The translations under genes were made by a program, and so were the position numbers. 64,000 bases of DNA from Himantopus leucocephalus (Eukaryota; Chordata; Aves; Charadriiformes; Recurvirostridae), in NCBI GenBank assembly GCA_003993805.1, contig RSEF01000014.1, positions 6,633,890 to 6,697,889 on the forward strand, read 5' to 3'. Positions 38,501 to 49,639 of this stretch are shown one piece after another (the stretch's first letter is position 1; every line of letters begins with the position of its first letter). Under the pieces are notes generated by a model. The model did no database searches and was not told where the DNA came from. It worked only from the letters and a program-made list of their open reading frames with translations.

Positions 38501-40254
38501 TGTCCTCTCGCTGGTTTGCATGAGAATCCGGCCCTTTGCCTCTGACAAACACATCCACGTTTTAATTTTGTCCTCTGTAGCAGGAACACCGCCCGCATTC
38601 AGCGGGTCCTTAACTCTCAGCAGCTTCTCCCCTCATAAACCTCCTAATGTGTAATTAGGAGGAAGTTTTACGGCGCGGCTCTCCTCTTGCTCCAAGAGGG
38701 GAAGGCCGGTGTTTAAGACCCGAATAACTGACAGCTTTCCATCTCCCCAGCTGCGGCACGGCGGTTGTTTGTTAGTGGCCTGAGTTAGCAGAGCCGGGAG
38801 CCCTCGTTACCGACTGACAGTTTTATTCAGCGCGGAGACCCCGATTAATTGCCCGCGGAGCCCGGCTGGCCTGCGGGTGCTGCGTGTGGCCGCAGAGCTG
38901 CTCCTCCATGGCCGGGGCAGGCAGGACACAGGGTCAGCTCAGAGGTGGTTTCACCTTCCTCCGTTGTTCAGATCTTCTCCTCGTGCACGTGCCTCACTCC
39001 CAAATGGGACGGAGAAGCCAAGGCTGGGGGATAAAAGATCAAATCTCACATCAGCAAGAAATAAGGCTGGAGTGGGGCCTGGGGAAGCGTTGATAGAAAC
39101 AAGAAGCAAAGAAAAACTGACTTTTTTTTGAGGAACCCTCCCTTTTCCATCAGACATTTGGGCCTTTTTTAAGAAGCCGAGTGCCCGGTGAAAGGCAGTA
39201 CGAAATGAAGAAAGGGACAGACGTTATTGAAGGAAAAGCATTTGCGAGCGGTGCCAGCTGTGCTGCCTCTCTCGGGACATCAACCAGGATGGGGCTGGGG
39301 CTGGCTGAGCCCCGCACCTCTTTGCGGGAGCCCGGCGCTGCAAAATTTGCTTTTCTTGGCAGTTTCTATGAGTTAATACCCAGTTGATAACCCGACCACA
39401 ACATGTGCATCTTTCCTCCCTAAACTGAGAGGAAACTACTGTGTACGGTGCACTAATGATTTTCTACTGAACTTAAAGGCCAATCTTTGCTATCACAGGT
39501 GACCTTCTAATGAATTCTCTTTCAGCTGAACTTCTAACATTTAGAACAAACCTAGTTTTGAGGGATGGGGAAGAGATGCCGTGAATGAATTCACAAGTGT
39601 GTGTTCAATATTTAATCTCAAAGTTCACCACTGAAATAAAATGCTTTTTTGGTTTGGATATATCTGATTGCAATCCCTGTCTACAAACAGGGGCCCGAAT
39701 ATTCCAGATGGAGAGCAGATAAATTAATTGAGACTCTGGAATTAAAAACCTTGTCGGCCAGGGCTTGGGAAGCCACAGACTATACTGCGCACGGCATTTA
39801 CTTGGAGTCAGCAGTGGGGCAAACGTAAGGATGTCCCCCCTTCCAGGCTGCCACCCTGCAGACTTCTGAGGACTGTAGCTGCACCAGCACCTCTCTGGCA
39901 TCCCAAGGATCCCACGCCAGGTCCCATCTTCGCCAATCCCTTTTTCCTACCCCAGGAAAAAAAAAAAAAAAAGTTTGGGCAAAGATTCTTTCAATGAATG
40001 AAAGGGGGATGGGCCAGAGAAGATATGGCCACCAGCCGGAGCATCTCTGGGTCCCCATGAGACAGGAATCCCTCCGAGAAACATCCACCAGCAGCCTTTG
40101 CTGCCCCACACCGCCACCACCGCCAGAGAGAGGCGGAAATGCAATGTTACTTCTCAAGGGTAGTTCTCCCAGCGTATTGGGTGGTTAAATTTACACTCCC
40201 TTGGTCTGTTGGGTATTCCGCACTGTGCGCCCCGACAGGTTTGAGAAAATGAGT

Positions 40255-40480
40255 GAGAAAGTGCGTGTGTGAACAGTTGTGTTTGTTGCAGTGATTGTTG
40301 AACATTCATTTTTATTGTTGCCTTTTCTTCCCCCATTTAAGTGGCTTTCAATGCAAACAAATTGCTTTTCAGACAATTCACAATGGGCTCAAATTCTCTT
40401 ATTGCTGTTTACAAATGTGTTTATGAAAGCTCAGGCAATTCTAGCAATTATGGCAATATTTTATAGTCTGAGATGCATCT
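40255..40480. promoter_or_regulatory. Candidate intronic enhancer-like segment
   Basis: An AT-rich segment with several SOX-like cores (attgttg twice, acaattc, acaatgg, acaaat) together with caattatggcaat-like motifs. The clustering and lack of repeats resemble vertebrate conserved non-coding elements. This is inference only; conservation cannot be judged from one sequence. Confidence 0.25.
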
Positions 40481-41054
40481 TCCTCATATTGGTGGTTGCA
40501 ACAATCTAACTTTGAAAATGCATCCCTCGCTCCACCCTCTTCAGAGAAACTAAATCCCAAACTCCCTTTTTATTACATTGTAAGTTTACGTGGTAGAAAT
40601 AATCTAGCCTTCTATTGCCCTGTAAAAGGGAAGCCAATATTTTATCTCTTGTTTTATAGCTATTGTAATATCCAGCTAATACATAACAATGGTACATTAT
40701 GATAACTTCATTATACTCTGATCATGCTGGTGAATAACATATTGGTCTGAATTTTAAGCATGACAGAAAAATTACCTATTTTTATTGTTCTTTGGTATTT
40801 CTCAAATGTAGCTGAAACAATAACATTTCAGCCAGCATTTTTGCATCCACTGAGACTGCCAATCCTCATGATCGGAAAAGATGTAGTTTGGGGGTTGCCA
40901 GTCATTGTGTGTGTTGCTAGACGTGCAGCACGGTACAAATTACCGAGCCGATATTTACCGATGCCAAAGTTAAAACGTTCACGTGGAAATGCACCTGCGG
41001 CGTTAATCAATCCATTGTTGCTGCTACTCCCCGTTGCACAGAAGTAGGCTAAGG

Positions 41055-41160
41055 GCCAACTTTTGCTCTGTTACACCAGTACAATTCTGGAATCGCTACG
41101 GCGACTTCAATTAGTTTACACTCAGGTAAATGCAAAGCAAATGAGAACAGATTCCTGCCT
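41055..41160. repeat. Old palindromic-type interspersed repeat
   Basis: Contains ttacaccagtacaattctgg, then gcgacttcaatta, then gtttacactcaggtaaatgc and gagaacagattcctgcc. This order matches my memory of an amniote palindromic repeat with ttacaccagtgtaaat-like arms around gacttcaatgg. The outer parts are approximate inverted complements. It is similar in layout to the element at 20357-20440 but much more decayed. Confidence 0.55.
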
Positions 41161-42522
41161 TACATCGCAGCAGCGGAACAAGTCGCTAAGGGTAGTGCTG
41201 CTAGCTCCGGCTTTATTGTTACCTTGATAACACCTCAAGCTACAGAAGTCGTGCTGATGCTCGAATGTCACAGTGCAGAGGGCTTTCTTTCAAAGCAGGC
41301 AGCTCCTGCGCTGGAGTCGTACCTGTGCAGAGGTTATCATCGTATTCCCATTGCTGTGGGACACGCAGAGAAAAATAGACGTTGCTCGAAGAGCTTTGAT
41401 AACTAAAAGTAGAAGCCCAATGGGATACCTGTGAGGTCAGATCTATAAGATCTAGGCTGGCGTAGGCTAGCTGAGAGTTTGGCTCCCTGCGTAGACAGTA
41501 GCTCCATTTTGTCAGCGAAAGTGCAGGGCACCAATTGTTACTGAAAAGCAGTCCGGTTAGATTAATGTTTGATTCCTGCACTCAAAATTATTGACTGGCA
41601 TTTTTAATTCTAGTTGGTTTTGTTCTTACTGGTAACAGCATCCATCTTGTTGAAAGTTCTTTCTATTGTAGTCAAGTGAATATAAGATTGCGGGTATGGA
41701 TCAGGGACCAGAACGGTGCCTGGTCAGGATGCGCATCAGGATCAATGTCAGCACGGCTGTTGAGAACCGAGATTACCCGCCTGCAACTCTCTCGTCAGGA
41801 TGGCATTGTGTTTCTAGCAACTCTGAGAGGTTTATAATACAAACAAAAACTCATTCCTGTTTAAAAATGCATGGCACAGATGTGCAGTGCCTGCTGTCTC
41901 GCTCTGCGGGCTGTGCCACGCTGCGGGCCAGCGCATCCGAAGAACGTATCACTATCGATATTGTGAAGCAAGCAGCACCCCAGTGACACCAGTCCACCAG
42001 GCACCAGGTCATGCAAGGCCACAGTACTTGCCACCAAGACCCCAACGTTACAGTATTTTGCAAAGCTTAGCCTACGCGCTTGGATAGTGAAGTCAGTTTT
42101 GCAATGCAAAAACCGGGCAAAATATGTGCAATTCAGACTCATTAATGTAACAGGTTGCTTTGGGTTGACTCGCTGTGACAAATAACGGGCACGCTGATGC
42201 GGTGACCTTACCTGGTCAGGAGGGACCCAGGCGGCTGGCGGCTGCTCTAACCAGCTCAGGTCACGCTGTGGGTGCTGCTGCAGGTTTTAGAGGAGACCTG
42301 TTCCATCTGGGCTGTTATAAGACCCCCATGATGAATAAACGCCGTTACAGATGGGGTCTTGCAGGGCATTCTGACGTTTGTGCCTATCGCTGAGCTCCCT
42401 TCAGGTAAACGTGTCCGCTGCCTGTGGTTGAAACACACCATTAAAGCCAATTTTTTTCAACGAGGGGAAGGAAGTGCCAAGTCACACAGTTCATGCCATT
42501 TCTCTCCTTGCTGCTTTCCTAG

Positions 42523-42687
42523 ATGAAGGACTGTGGGACATGTTTGTGAAGGACATCCCTCGCAGCGCTACCTCCTACACAGTTGGCCTGGACAAACTCA
42601 AACAGGGTGTGACCTATGAATTTCGGGTGGTGGCTGTCAACGAATTTGGCTATGGAGAACCAAGTGTTCCCTCTGTGGCGGTATCAG
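42523..42687 (+). CDS. SDK2: SDK2 exon J: second half of FNIII domain 13
   Basis: A 165-nt exon between acceptor ctgctttcctag and donor gtaatc. It encodes 55 residues, DEGLWDMFVKDIPRSATSYT to SVAVS, ending in phase 1. The F strand is LKQGVTYEFRVVAVNEFGYG, a clear FNIII tyrosine corner. This completes the last extracellular domain. Confidence 0.94.
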
Positions 42688-45260
42688 GTAATCATGGATT
42701 TTTTGAAATATCTTTTCCAATGGGATTTCTTGGGGTTTGGGAGGGAGGAAGAGGGAAAAAAAAAAAAACCAAACCCAACCCAGATTCTCTAGTTGCGGCA
42801 AATAATCAAAGGCAGCTTGTTTTCACATGTTTTAGGATAAAACCACAGCACTATAGTGGTGAATGAAGGCTTGTTATTGCCGTGTGCTTTACTCTCAAGG
42901 GAAAGAATGTGTATGTGCCATTTTTAAGTTTGACAAAGAACCTTCTCAGGAAATTCAGGAGCGTTTATATGTAAGGTCTCTTGCCCTAAGACTAATTTAC
43001 ACGGTCTACAATTCCTTTGCTTTTTCTCCTTTCCTAGTCTGTTGTTTTGTTTACTCTGCTTCCTTCTTTTTATTCCCAGGGTTCTCCGATAAACATCTTC
43101 TGTGCTATTTCGTAGTTAGCTCTCAAAAATATAAAAGAGTAGTTTCCCCAAATTATTCCTGATCTCCTCTCTGCGCTGGCAGTTCCAGTACAGTGTGATG
43201 CCTCCAGTCCCCCTTCATCAGAACAGCTCGTGGGTGATGCTCTCGGGATCTTCCCACCCTCCCCGCTCTCTTACTGCTTATTCCCAGTAAACGTGCTCTC
43301 AAAATGCCTTTGAGCAGCCTGGCACTCTGGTTTTCTGAAGGAACTTCAATACCTTAAAAAGCAAATTCCACTCAGCTTGCTACGTCTGGGCGGCGGGAGT
43401 TCAGTGGCCCGTTGTGAACTGGGGAGCTTGCCCTGGAGAAAGCTTTGCTCAGATCCCCTCTTACCCTGGCAGAGACAGCCGAGCTCCAGGTTGCTTTGGA
43501 GCAATAGGTTTCATCCTTGCTGTGTCAGCAAAGACAACCGAATAAAAGAACCCGATAAAGCGCCTTTGTGATTCAAAATTCTGGAGAGTCCTGAGAACCT
43601 GGCAAAGCTCCAGTATCTGGAGTGGCTTTTATCTCTTTGCTCCTCCAGTGAAAAGCATAAACACCGTTCAACAGTTACCCAGCAGGCAAGAGTAGTAAAT
43701 GCTGCTATCGCCATCACGGCTGTGTTTGTCCTTACACAATTAACCACTTAGCCTGTGAGAGCTGTCTGTGGATTTCAGTGTGAGTGCTACCCTTGCTTTT
43801 CTCCTTCAGGACAAGGGCATAGACAACCCACTTCAAACACCAAGTCAGTGTTTTTCCTATCTGTGGTTTCACAGAGGCTATAACACAATGTAAAGGGTCA
43901 GTAATTGCTTCAGTCTTCCCTTTCCTGGAAGACGTTATTCCTCTGAAGCTGGGCATGCAGTTCCTTGTGATGCTTTTTATAAATAAAACGTTTGTTTGTA
44001 AGTTCTCCACTTGAACAGCACTATTTAATTCACCTCCTTTTGATGCTTCAGTGTTCCTCTCAAATTGCTGCATGAAAGTAAGAGGTTTCCGTTGAGACTC
44101 ACAGTCATAAAAGTATAAAGCATTTTAGGCCGGCCACTTCAGCTAGCGCAGGGAGGTATAAATTGCGCTGAATCTGCTCAGCCCAGCATGGCTTGTGCAG
44201 TTTGCCTTTAGGACTTTATTGGCCTGGACCGGCTTCCTAGCAAAGAAAGATTGTGGCTGCTTTTCTCTGCTGCAGAATACCCAGTGAGCTGGAACAAATT
44301 TGGGCTCATACCATCAGGCTTACAACAGAGTTGTGTTTAGATCCAGGGCTGAGACCAGGCGGGGAAGGAGAGTGCCTGGGTTCAGTGACAGCGAGGGGTC
44401 TGGTTGAGGTTGGTCTCCCGGCATCACCCGTTCCTGCCAGGTGTTCTTCTACCTTATGGACTGCAGGGAAAATATATACAACTGCTGGCTTGTGCTCCAG
44501 CGGCGGCGTTTTTTCACAAAGCTGAGGGATGCTGACAAAGAGAATATCACGGCAAGAAAATAACAATACTTATTACTTTAGACCAAGACTCGCAAGATAA
44601 CTCTAGAAAGGGGGAGTTAGTATCATTTTGCACCTCCAGTTGAGGTCAAATGGGGTGAAATGACTTGAGAGCGCAGAAAATCCGGGGAACTGAATTGATA
44701 CCCGTGTGCCGCGCATCAGGCTTGGATAAGCTGGTGGGGAAACGGTATGGAGTAGCAGTGAATGTTGGAAGTTGGAGTTAATGGAGGTACTGAAAGACAC
44801 TGACCCAAGCGTACTTTGTTCCTGGCACTAGCTCTGTTTTTCAAAGAGCCACTGAGCAGCGTTTTGGCGGGGCAAGTCTCTTAAAAAGTGGAATAATTGT
44901 GGGTCATGACAGATATATTAGCGGTTCCTTTGACCCAGGGAGTATTAAGCATACCGCAGCAGTCAAAAAATGTAGGCATGCTGAGCTATGGGAATAGACC
45001 GCCCGCTCCTCGCTTGGTGATAACGTCTTAGCTGAGGGATTCTGGAGCGCTGCTCTGGGTGCGTGAAAGATGCTCGTGGAGATGTCTTAGAAGTGTCAGT
45101 AAGCCCCTTGAAAGTCTGACTGCAGAGCAGACTATGTCACCTCCTTTGCATGCCTCTCTCTCCTGAACACTATTATAGATACATCATTCACGGTGGGGAA
45201 GAAGAGAATAATTTGAAGGAGCATATAGAGGAATTGTTATTTGTTTTTTTGCCCTTTCAG
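42688..45260 (+). other. Intron 10 (2.6 kb)
   Basis: Phase-1 GT-AG intron between the last FNIII domain and the membrane span, with acceptor tttgccctttcag. It has an A-run near 42758-42770. No genes or mobile elements were recognised. Confidence 0.8.
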
Positions 45261-45398
45261 CACAAACCGAAGCCCCTTTCTACGAGGAGTGGTGGTTTCT
45301 GCTGGTGATGGCGCTCTCAAGTCTTATCCTCATCCTCCTGGTGGTCTTTGCATTGGTCCTGCATGGCCAGAGCAAGAAGTACAAGAACTGCAGCACAG
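45261..45398 (+). CDS. SDK2: SDK2 exon K: juxtamembrane, transmembrane helix and start of tail
   Basis: A 138-nt exon between acceptor tttgccctttcag and donor gtaaga. It encodes 46 residues starting AQTEAPFYEEWWFLLVMA and ending SKKYKNCST, then one base. A single hydrophobic helix runs from WWFLLVM to VVFALVL, about 24 residues. The basic SKKYK just after it is a stop-transfer signal, so the protein is type I with the FNIII side outside. This exon fixes the membrane topology of the whole product. Confidence 0.96.
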
Positions 45399-47386
45399 GT
45401 AAGACATCAGCTCCGTGCTGTGCACACACTTTCCAGAGCTGTGGGAATTAGAAATGTCTTCCCTTCGATCCCCTGATTTCCTCAGTGTGGACTCTCTTCA
45501 TAGGTATTTCGTTTGGAAGAAGACTCAGATCTTTTTACTGTCTGATTTGGCAGAAATGGCTTTTGCCCATAGCCATACTGGGCAAAGAGTGCCTGATCTT
45601 AGCAGGTTTTGGATGCTAACCAGCCGTGGGCTTGGATGGGACAGCTTCTGGAAGTCCCAGGGACTGTAGCAAAAGCCAAGGAGTCTGGGTCAAACGCTTG
45701 GCAGAAGACCAGAAAAAAAGGAATGAGCTGAAGCTTCATTTAGCTTTGTCATCACTCCCTGATAGATGGGGAGAGGGAGAAAGATTCTGCTTTTCCATGG
45801 TTGTACCCAATGCAAATATTCTAGGTCTGTATGTGTGAGGACTATATGACAACTCCGTTGTATTAAATGGAGTGCCCTGCATCTCGCATTCATTCCATAA
45901 GCCGAGCTGCAGTTGCTGGGCTGAGGGCCAAGCAGCTAGGAGGTGTCTTGGTTGTCTGGACCTGTTAGACTTTAAGCATAATAATGAGCATGAAGCTTTG
46001 AATTTTTCTTTAGTTACAATTTTTACCAGTCGCCTTTCTGAAAGGAAAGAGGAGCTACCTGCTCTGTAACTAGGAATGTTAAAATAGCCCCCTTTCAAAA
46101 CGCCCAGTCCTTGAGCTTTGAATATTGTTTTTACTTTTTCTTCTCCTGATATAATAAAGTCCTGGAAGGGCTGTTCACATGTGTATTTCTCTGATAGCCC
46201 CCTCCACCTCCAGCAAGAAATTGCTCTGATGCCTGGAGGTGCCAAAAAAGGCACATTAATGAGTAGGATCAGGTGGATGGGTCTTTGCGCTGCCCATTCT
46301 TAGGGATTAATGTAATGAAGGAGTCTTCCAGGCAGTATTTAGTAATTCAGTCCCAAAGTGAAGATCTTTTCTTTCTTTGTAATTCACTTCTAACAAGTGT
46401 TAGAAAATCAGATTTCAGTCCCATGAGATACGAGATGTATGAATGCCGTGGCATTTTACCAAGTTAATACTATTACGTATTTGTATGCATAGCGCGTAGG
46501 AAATCTCTCATCTTCTTAGTTTTGCTCTGTGTTTGGGGGACAGACATGAAAAGACAGGTCTGACCTGGACTGTCAGATATCAGTGTTCACGCTGAGTCTT
46601 AATGTAGCACTGAAATTGAAGCCGAGGATAAAGTACCTGTCTGCTGCAAAGTGGCAATATGCAACCGGTCCTTCTCCCCGGGACACGAGCTGAGCTCACA
46701 CCTTTGGGATTACAAAGAATGAGCACGGGAGAGAATAAGCTCTTGCTATATTTGATCACAAGAAATAATATACTTTGCTGTATTTTCCCTCTTCTTCCAG
46801 TCCCCTGTCCTTTTCCCTGCCTTACATTGTCCAGTGATTTCTCACATCTATATCTTACCCTCATTACAGCTCTGACATCTTTTTCCCATTTGCTGTCCGC
46901 TTACCCTATCTCTTGCTTTCTTTCCTGCCTTTTGTTTTTCTCTTTTCCTCTTTTTTTTTGCCTTTCTGAGTTTTACTTTCTCTTGCTTTGCTTCAGTCAG
47001 CAGGAATGGGATTCACAGCACCTGATTTAGGACATCTTCAGTGGCCACCTGAATTAGTCACCTGGTTTCTATTTATAGTCGAAAGACAAGAATAAGCACT
47101 TTTGGAGCACAGTTTGTCTGTGCTATTTTAGATACTTACCTCCGAATGAAATGCATCCATCCGTGACTCCTTCTTTCCCCTCTTTTGGCTCCTTCTGCCC
47201 GTTCACACTCCTGATAAGCTCCTCTGCTCCTCTCTGGTGGTTCTCATTTCCCAGTGAGGAAAGTAAAGAGATTTTCAAATAATTAATGATGTCATAAAAC
47301 ACAAAGAAGGTGAAGTTAGCTCTTACACTTGTACCTGGGGGAAAAGTGCCTTTGTTTCAGCTGCACCTTTGATTGCCTGGCTCCAG
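45399..47386 (+). other. Intron 11 (2.0 kb)
   Basis: Phase-1 GT-AG intron in the tail, with acceptor gattgcctggctccag. A pyrimidine-rich stretch lies at 46840-46990. The 172-codon minus-strand frame at 45736-46254 has no recognisable domain. No feature is supported. Confidence 0.8.
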
Positions 47387-47507
47387 GTAAAACCATCTCC
47401 AACGTGGAAGAGTCGGTCACCCTGGATAACGGAGGCTTCACTGCGCTGGAGCTCAACAGCAGACACCTGAACATCAAGAGCACCTTCTCAAAGAAGAATG
47501 GAACCAG
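47387..47507 (+). CDS. SDK2: SDK2 exon L: proximal cytoplasmic tail
   Basis: A 121-nt exon between acceptor ctggctccag and donor gtaaga. It encodes 40 residues, GKTISNVEESVTLDNGGFTA to KSTFSKKNGT, and ends in phase 2. No folded domain is expected. The sequence is rich in Ser, Thr, Asn and Lys and matches the Sidekick cytoplasmic region as I remember it. Confidence 0.94.
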
Positions 47508-47729
47508 GTAAGAAGCTGGGAACACCGTGCTGTTGGAAATGGCTTTTTACCGAGCTCCAAGCAACTGTTAAATAGGCAAAGGGGAGAGACTGTTGTCTGG
47601 AGGACCTAGGGAGGACTTTAATGCCCAGGTCACTGCCCCAGGCTGTGATTCTGGCTTCTAAGCGTGATTTAATTGTGTCATTTCAGAGAAATCACAACAT
47701 CCCGTACATTCACCCTTTATGTTTCCTAG
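47508..47729 (+). other. Intron 12 (222 bp)
   Basis: The smallest intron in the window; phase 2, GT-AG, with acceptor ttatgtttcctag. Confidence 0.9.
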
Positions 47730-47859
47730 GTCTCCTCCTCGCCCAAGCCCAGGGGGGCTGCACTACTCTGATGAGGACATCTGCAACAAGTACAACGGAG
47801 CCGTGCTGACCGAGGGCTTGGGCCTGAACGAGAAGCCCTTAGAAGTGTCGGAGTCGGAG
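47730..47859 (+). CDS. SDK2: SDK2 exon M: middle cytoplasmic tail
   Basis: A 130-nt exon between acceptor gtttcctag and donor gtaagg. With two bases from exon L it encodes 44 residues, RSPPRPSPGGLHYSDEDICN to VSESE, ending in phase 0. It has a proline-rich SPPRPSPGG motif and an acidic SDED patch. The wording CNKYNG favours SDK2 over SDK1 by my memory of the paralogues. Confidence 0.95.
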
Positions 47860-49614
47860 GTAAGGGTTTCCCTTCGCCTTGCCAAATGTTGCCCAGTCAG
47901 TGCAGACGTTCATTTCCCTGATGAACCCTGGCAAGTTTTGAAGTTCCAATCCCATACCTGCATTATGCTGTGGTGTCATTGTTTGTCTGTCTTGGGGACT
48001 TTAAAATGTCCGGTTGGCCAGGCTGTTTGCATCACATCTTAAAATTAAAACGATCAAAGGAAATAATGACAAGTGGGACCCAGCCGGGGCAGATTCCAGA
48101 CCTGGCCTTGGCAGGTATTCACAGTTTTCCAGCGTTAGCTAGAAAGACAAGTGCAGTCAGTCAGGCAGTGGGTGCTGAGCTCTCTGGAAGGGGCTGCGCA
48201 TCCCCTCTGCCCTGGGGGCTGCAAACTTGGAGCACTTTGGGGAAAACATATACGTGCTGCCAAATAACCAGCTGGCTGCAGCTGCCGTCTGGACGAGGTG
48301 GCAGGCGGGACACACTTTGGATTGTTGCTGTGACTGAAGTATGGGATTGGGTTTAGAAGTTTTCATGGTGCCTTTTTTTAGACAGCTACAGCAAACGCCG
48401 AGATTCAGAAGGGTGGTCTTGCGTGGTGGTAACTGCCGCCTCTGTTACAGAGGGAGTAAGTGCGGCATGAGAAACCTGCCAGGGCTGTGAGAGCCCGGCA
48501 TTCGCGTTTCTGAACGCCCCAGCCCACAGCCTTAGTGTAACTCAAGAGGAGCCTTCTGCTCGGGTTGCCATTAGACTGTTCTCCAGGGAAGGTGGGTGTA
48601 TGCCGGCATTCTCCATCTTGTGTCTTATGTCCCCTTTAAGAAGAAAGAAAGTGGTTATGGTCTGTAAAAGCCCCACAGCGGCCAGGGGTGAATAAACGGA
48701 CTTCCAGGCATATCCAGAAAGGTAAATGTGTCTCTAAGACCGTGTGTTGTCAGCTGAGATCCTGACGAATCTGAACTGACAGCGCAAGAAGCGAGCAGTG
48801 GGCCAAACCACTCCAAACCTGACCCTTCTAGCAAGAATAAATCACGAGCAGCCAGTAGTGAAAGAAGATGACAGTTTTCATCTGTAGCTTTTCTGCACCT
48901 GCAGCTACAGCTGCTTTTCCTGGCTACCTAGCTCTCACCTCCTGCTAATTACCACGGACAGCCTGCTGCTTTGTGCTGCCCTGTGGCCGACCCGTCGTGC
49001 GGGCGGCTTTCCTTGGCGTAGCTCAAGCCGCTGTCTATGCAATGCACGAGCGTTACCCTCCAGATTAAACCCATAGTGCTTTGGTCATGTCACTGTAACA
49101 ACCCAGCATTAAACCTGTCATTAAAACAGTTTGCTGAGCATGATCATGAATTTAGCACTGGCACCTTTTGACATTCATTTCGGTGCCCCGTGTGGTCTTT
49201 CCCGGTAATGCGCAAAACTCCACTTGCAGGGTGTCATTACTGCCTTCTCTATGCACTGTTTGTACAACAGAGAAGAAAGCGATTTTTGTTTCTTTTTCTC
49301 GGGCTATTATTAATATTGTTTATTTACCGCGTATTGCAGTCGAGCCCAAAGGTCTCGATTGAGATTCTAGTGTTTTTGTCAATCTGTGTGTGCATGCGAG
49401 TATGTGAACAAAATGTGCCTCCCGTTTTTCCTTGGGGCTTAGATATGCAGCCCTTCTGTATAATGTCTTTGATGCTTGGGTTTGTTTTTTGTGGCGGGGA
49501 GTGCTTTTAGGCATGAAATGTTAATACGCTCCCAGTAGAGGTAGCAATAGGAGATGCTGCCTTTTGATCAGCCTGAAAATGTTGTTTATGTTGGCTGGTA
49601 CAGACAGGAGGTGA

Positions 49615-49639
49615 GGGGGGGGGGGGGGGGGGGGGGGGG
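49615..49639 (+). repeat. Poly-G homopolymer, 25 bases
   Basis: Uninterrupted run of 25 G with an undetermined base shortly after (49656). The length is probably unreliable. Such a run could form a G-quadruplex, but no function is implied. Confidence 0.95.

Larger units (their letters stand above)
34474..42522 (+). other. Intron 9 (8.0 kb)
   Basis: Phase-1 GT-AG intron inside FNIII 13. It contains a decayed CR1 reverse-transcriptase fragment on the minus strand (about 35000-35530), a GC-rich part near 38650-38950, an A-run (39957-39972), a candidate regulatory segment (40255-40480) and a repeat of the palindromic type (41055-41160). No exon was found. Confidence 0.75.

Noticed and set aside
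45736..46254. 172-codon minus-strand open frame in intron 11
   Set aside because: Low-complexity residue mix and no recognisable family; not conserved-looking.
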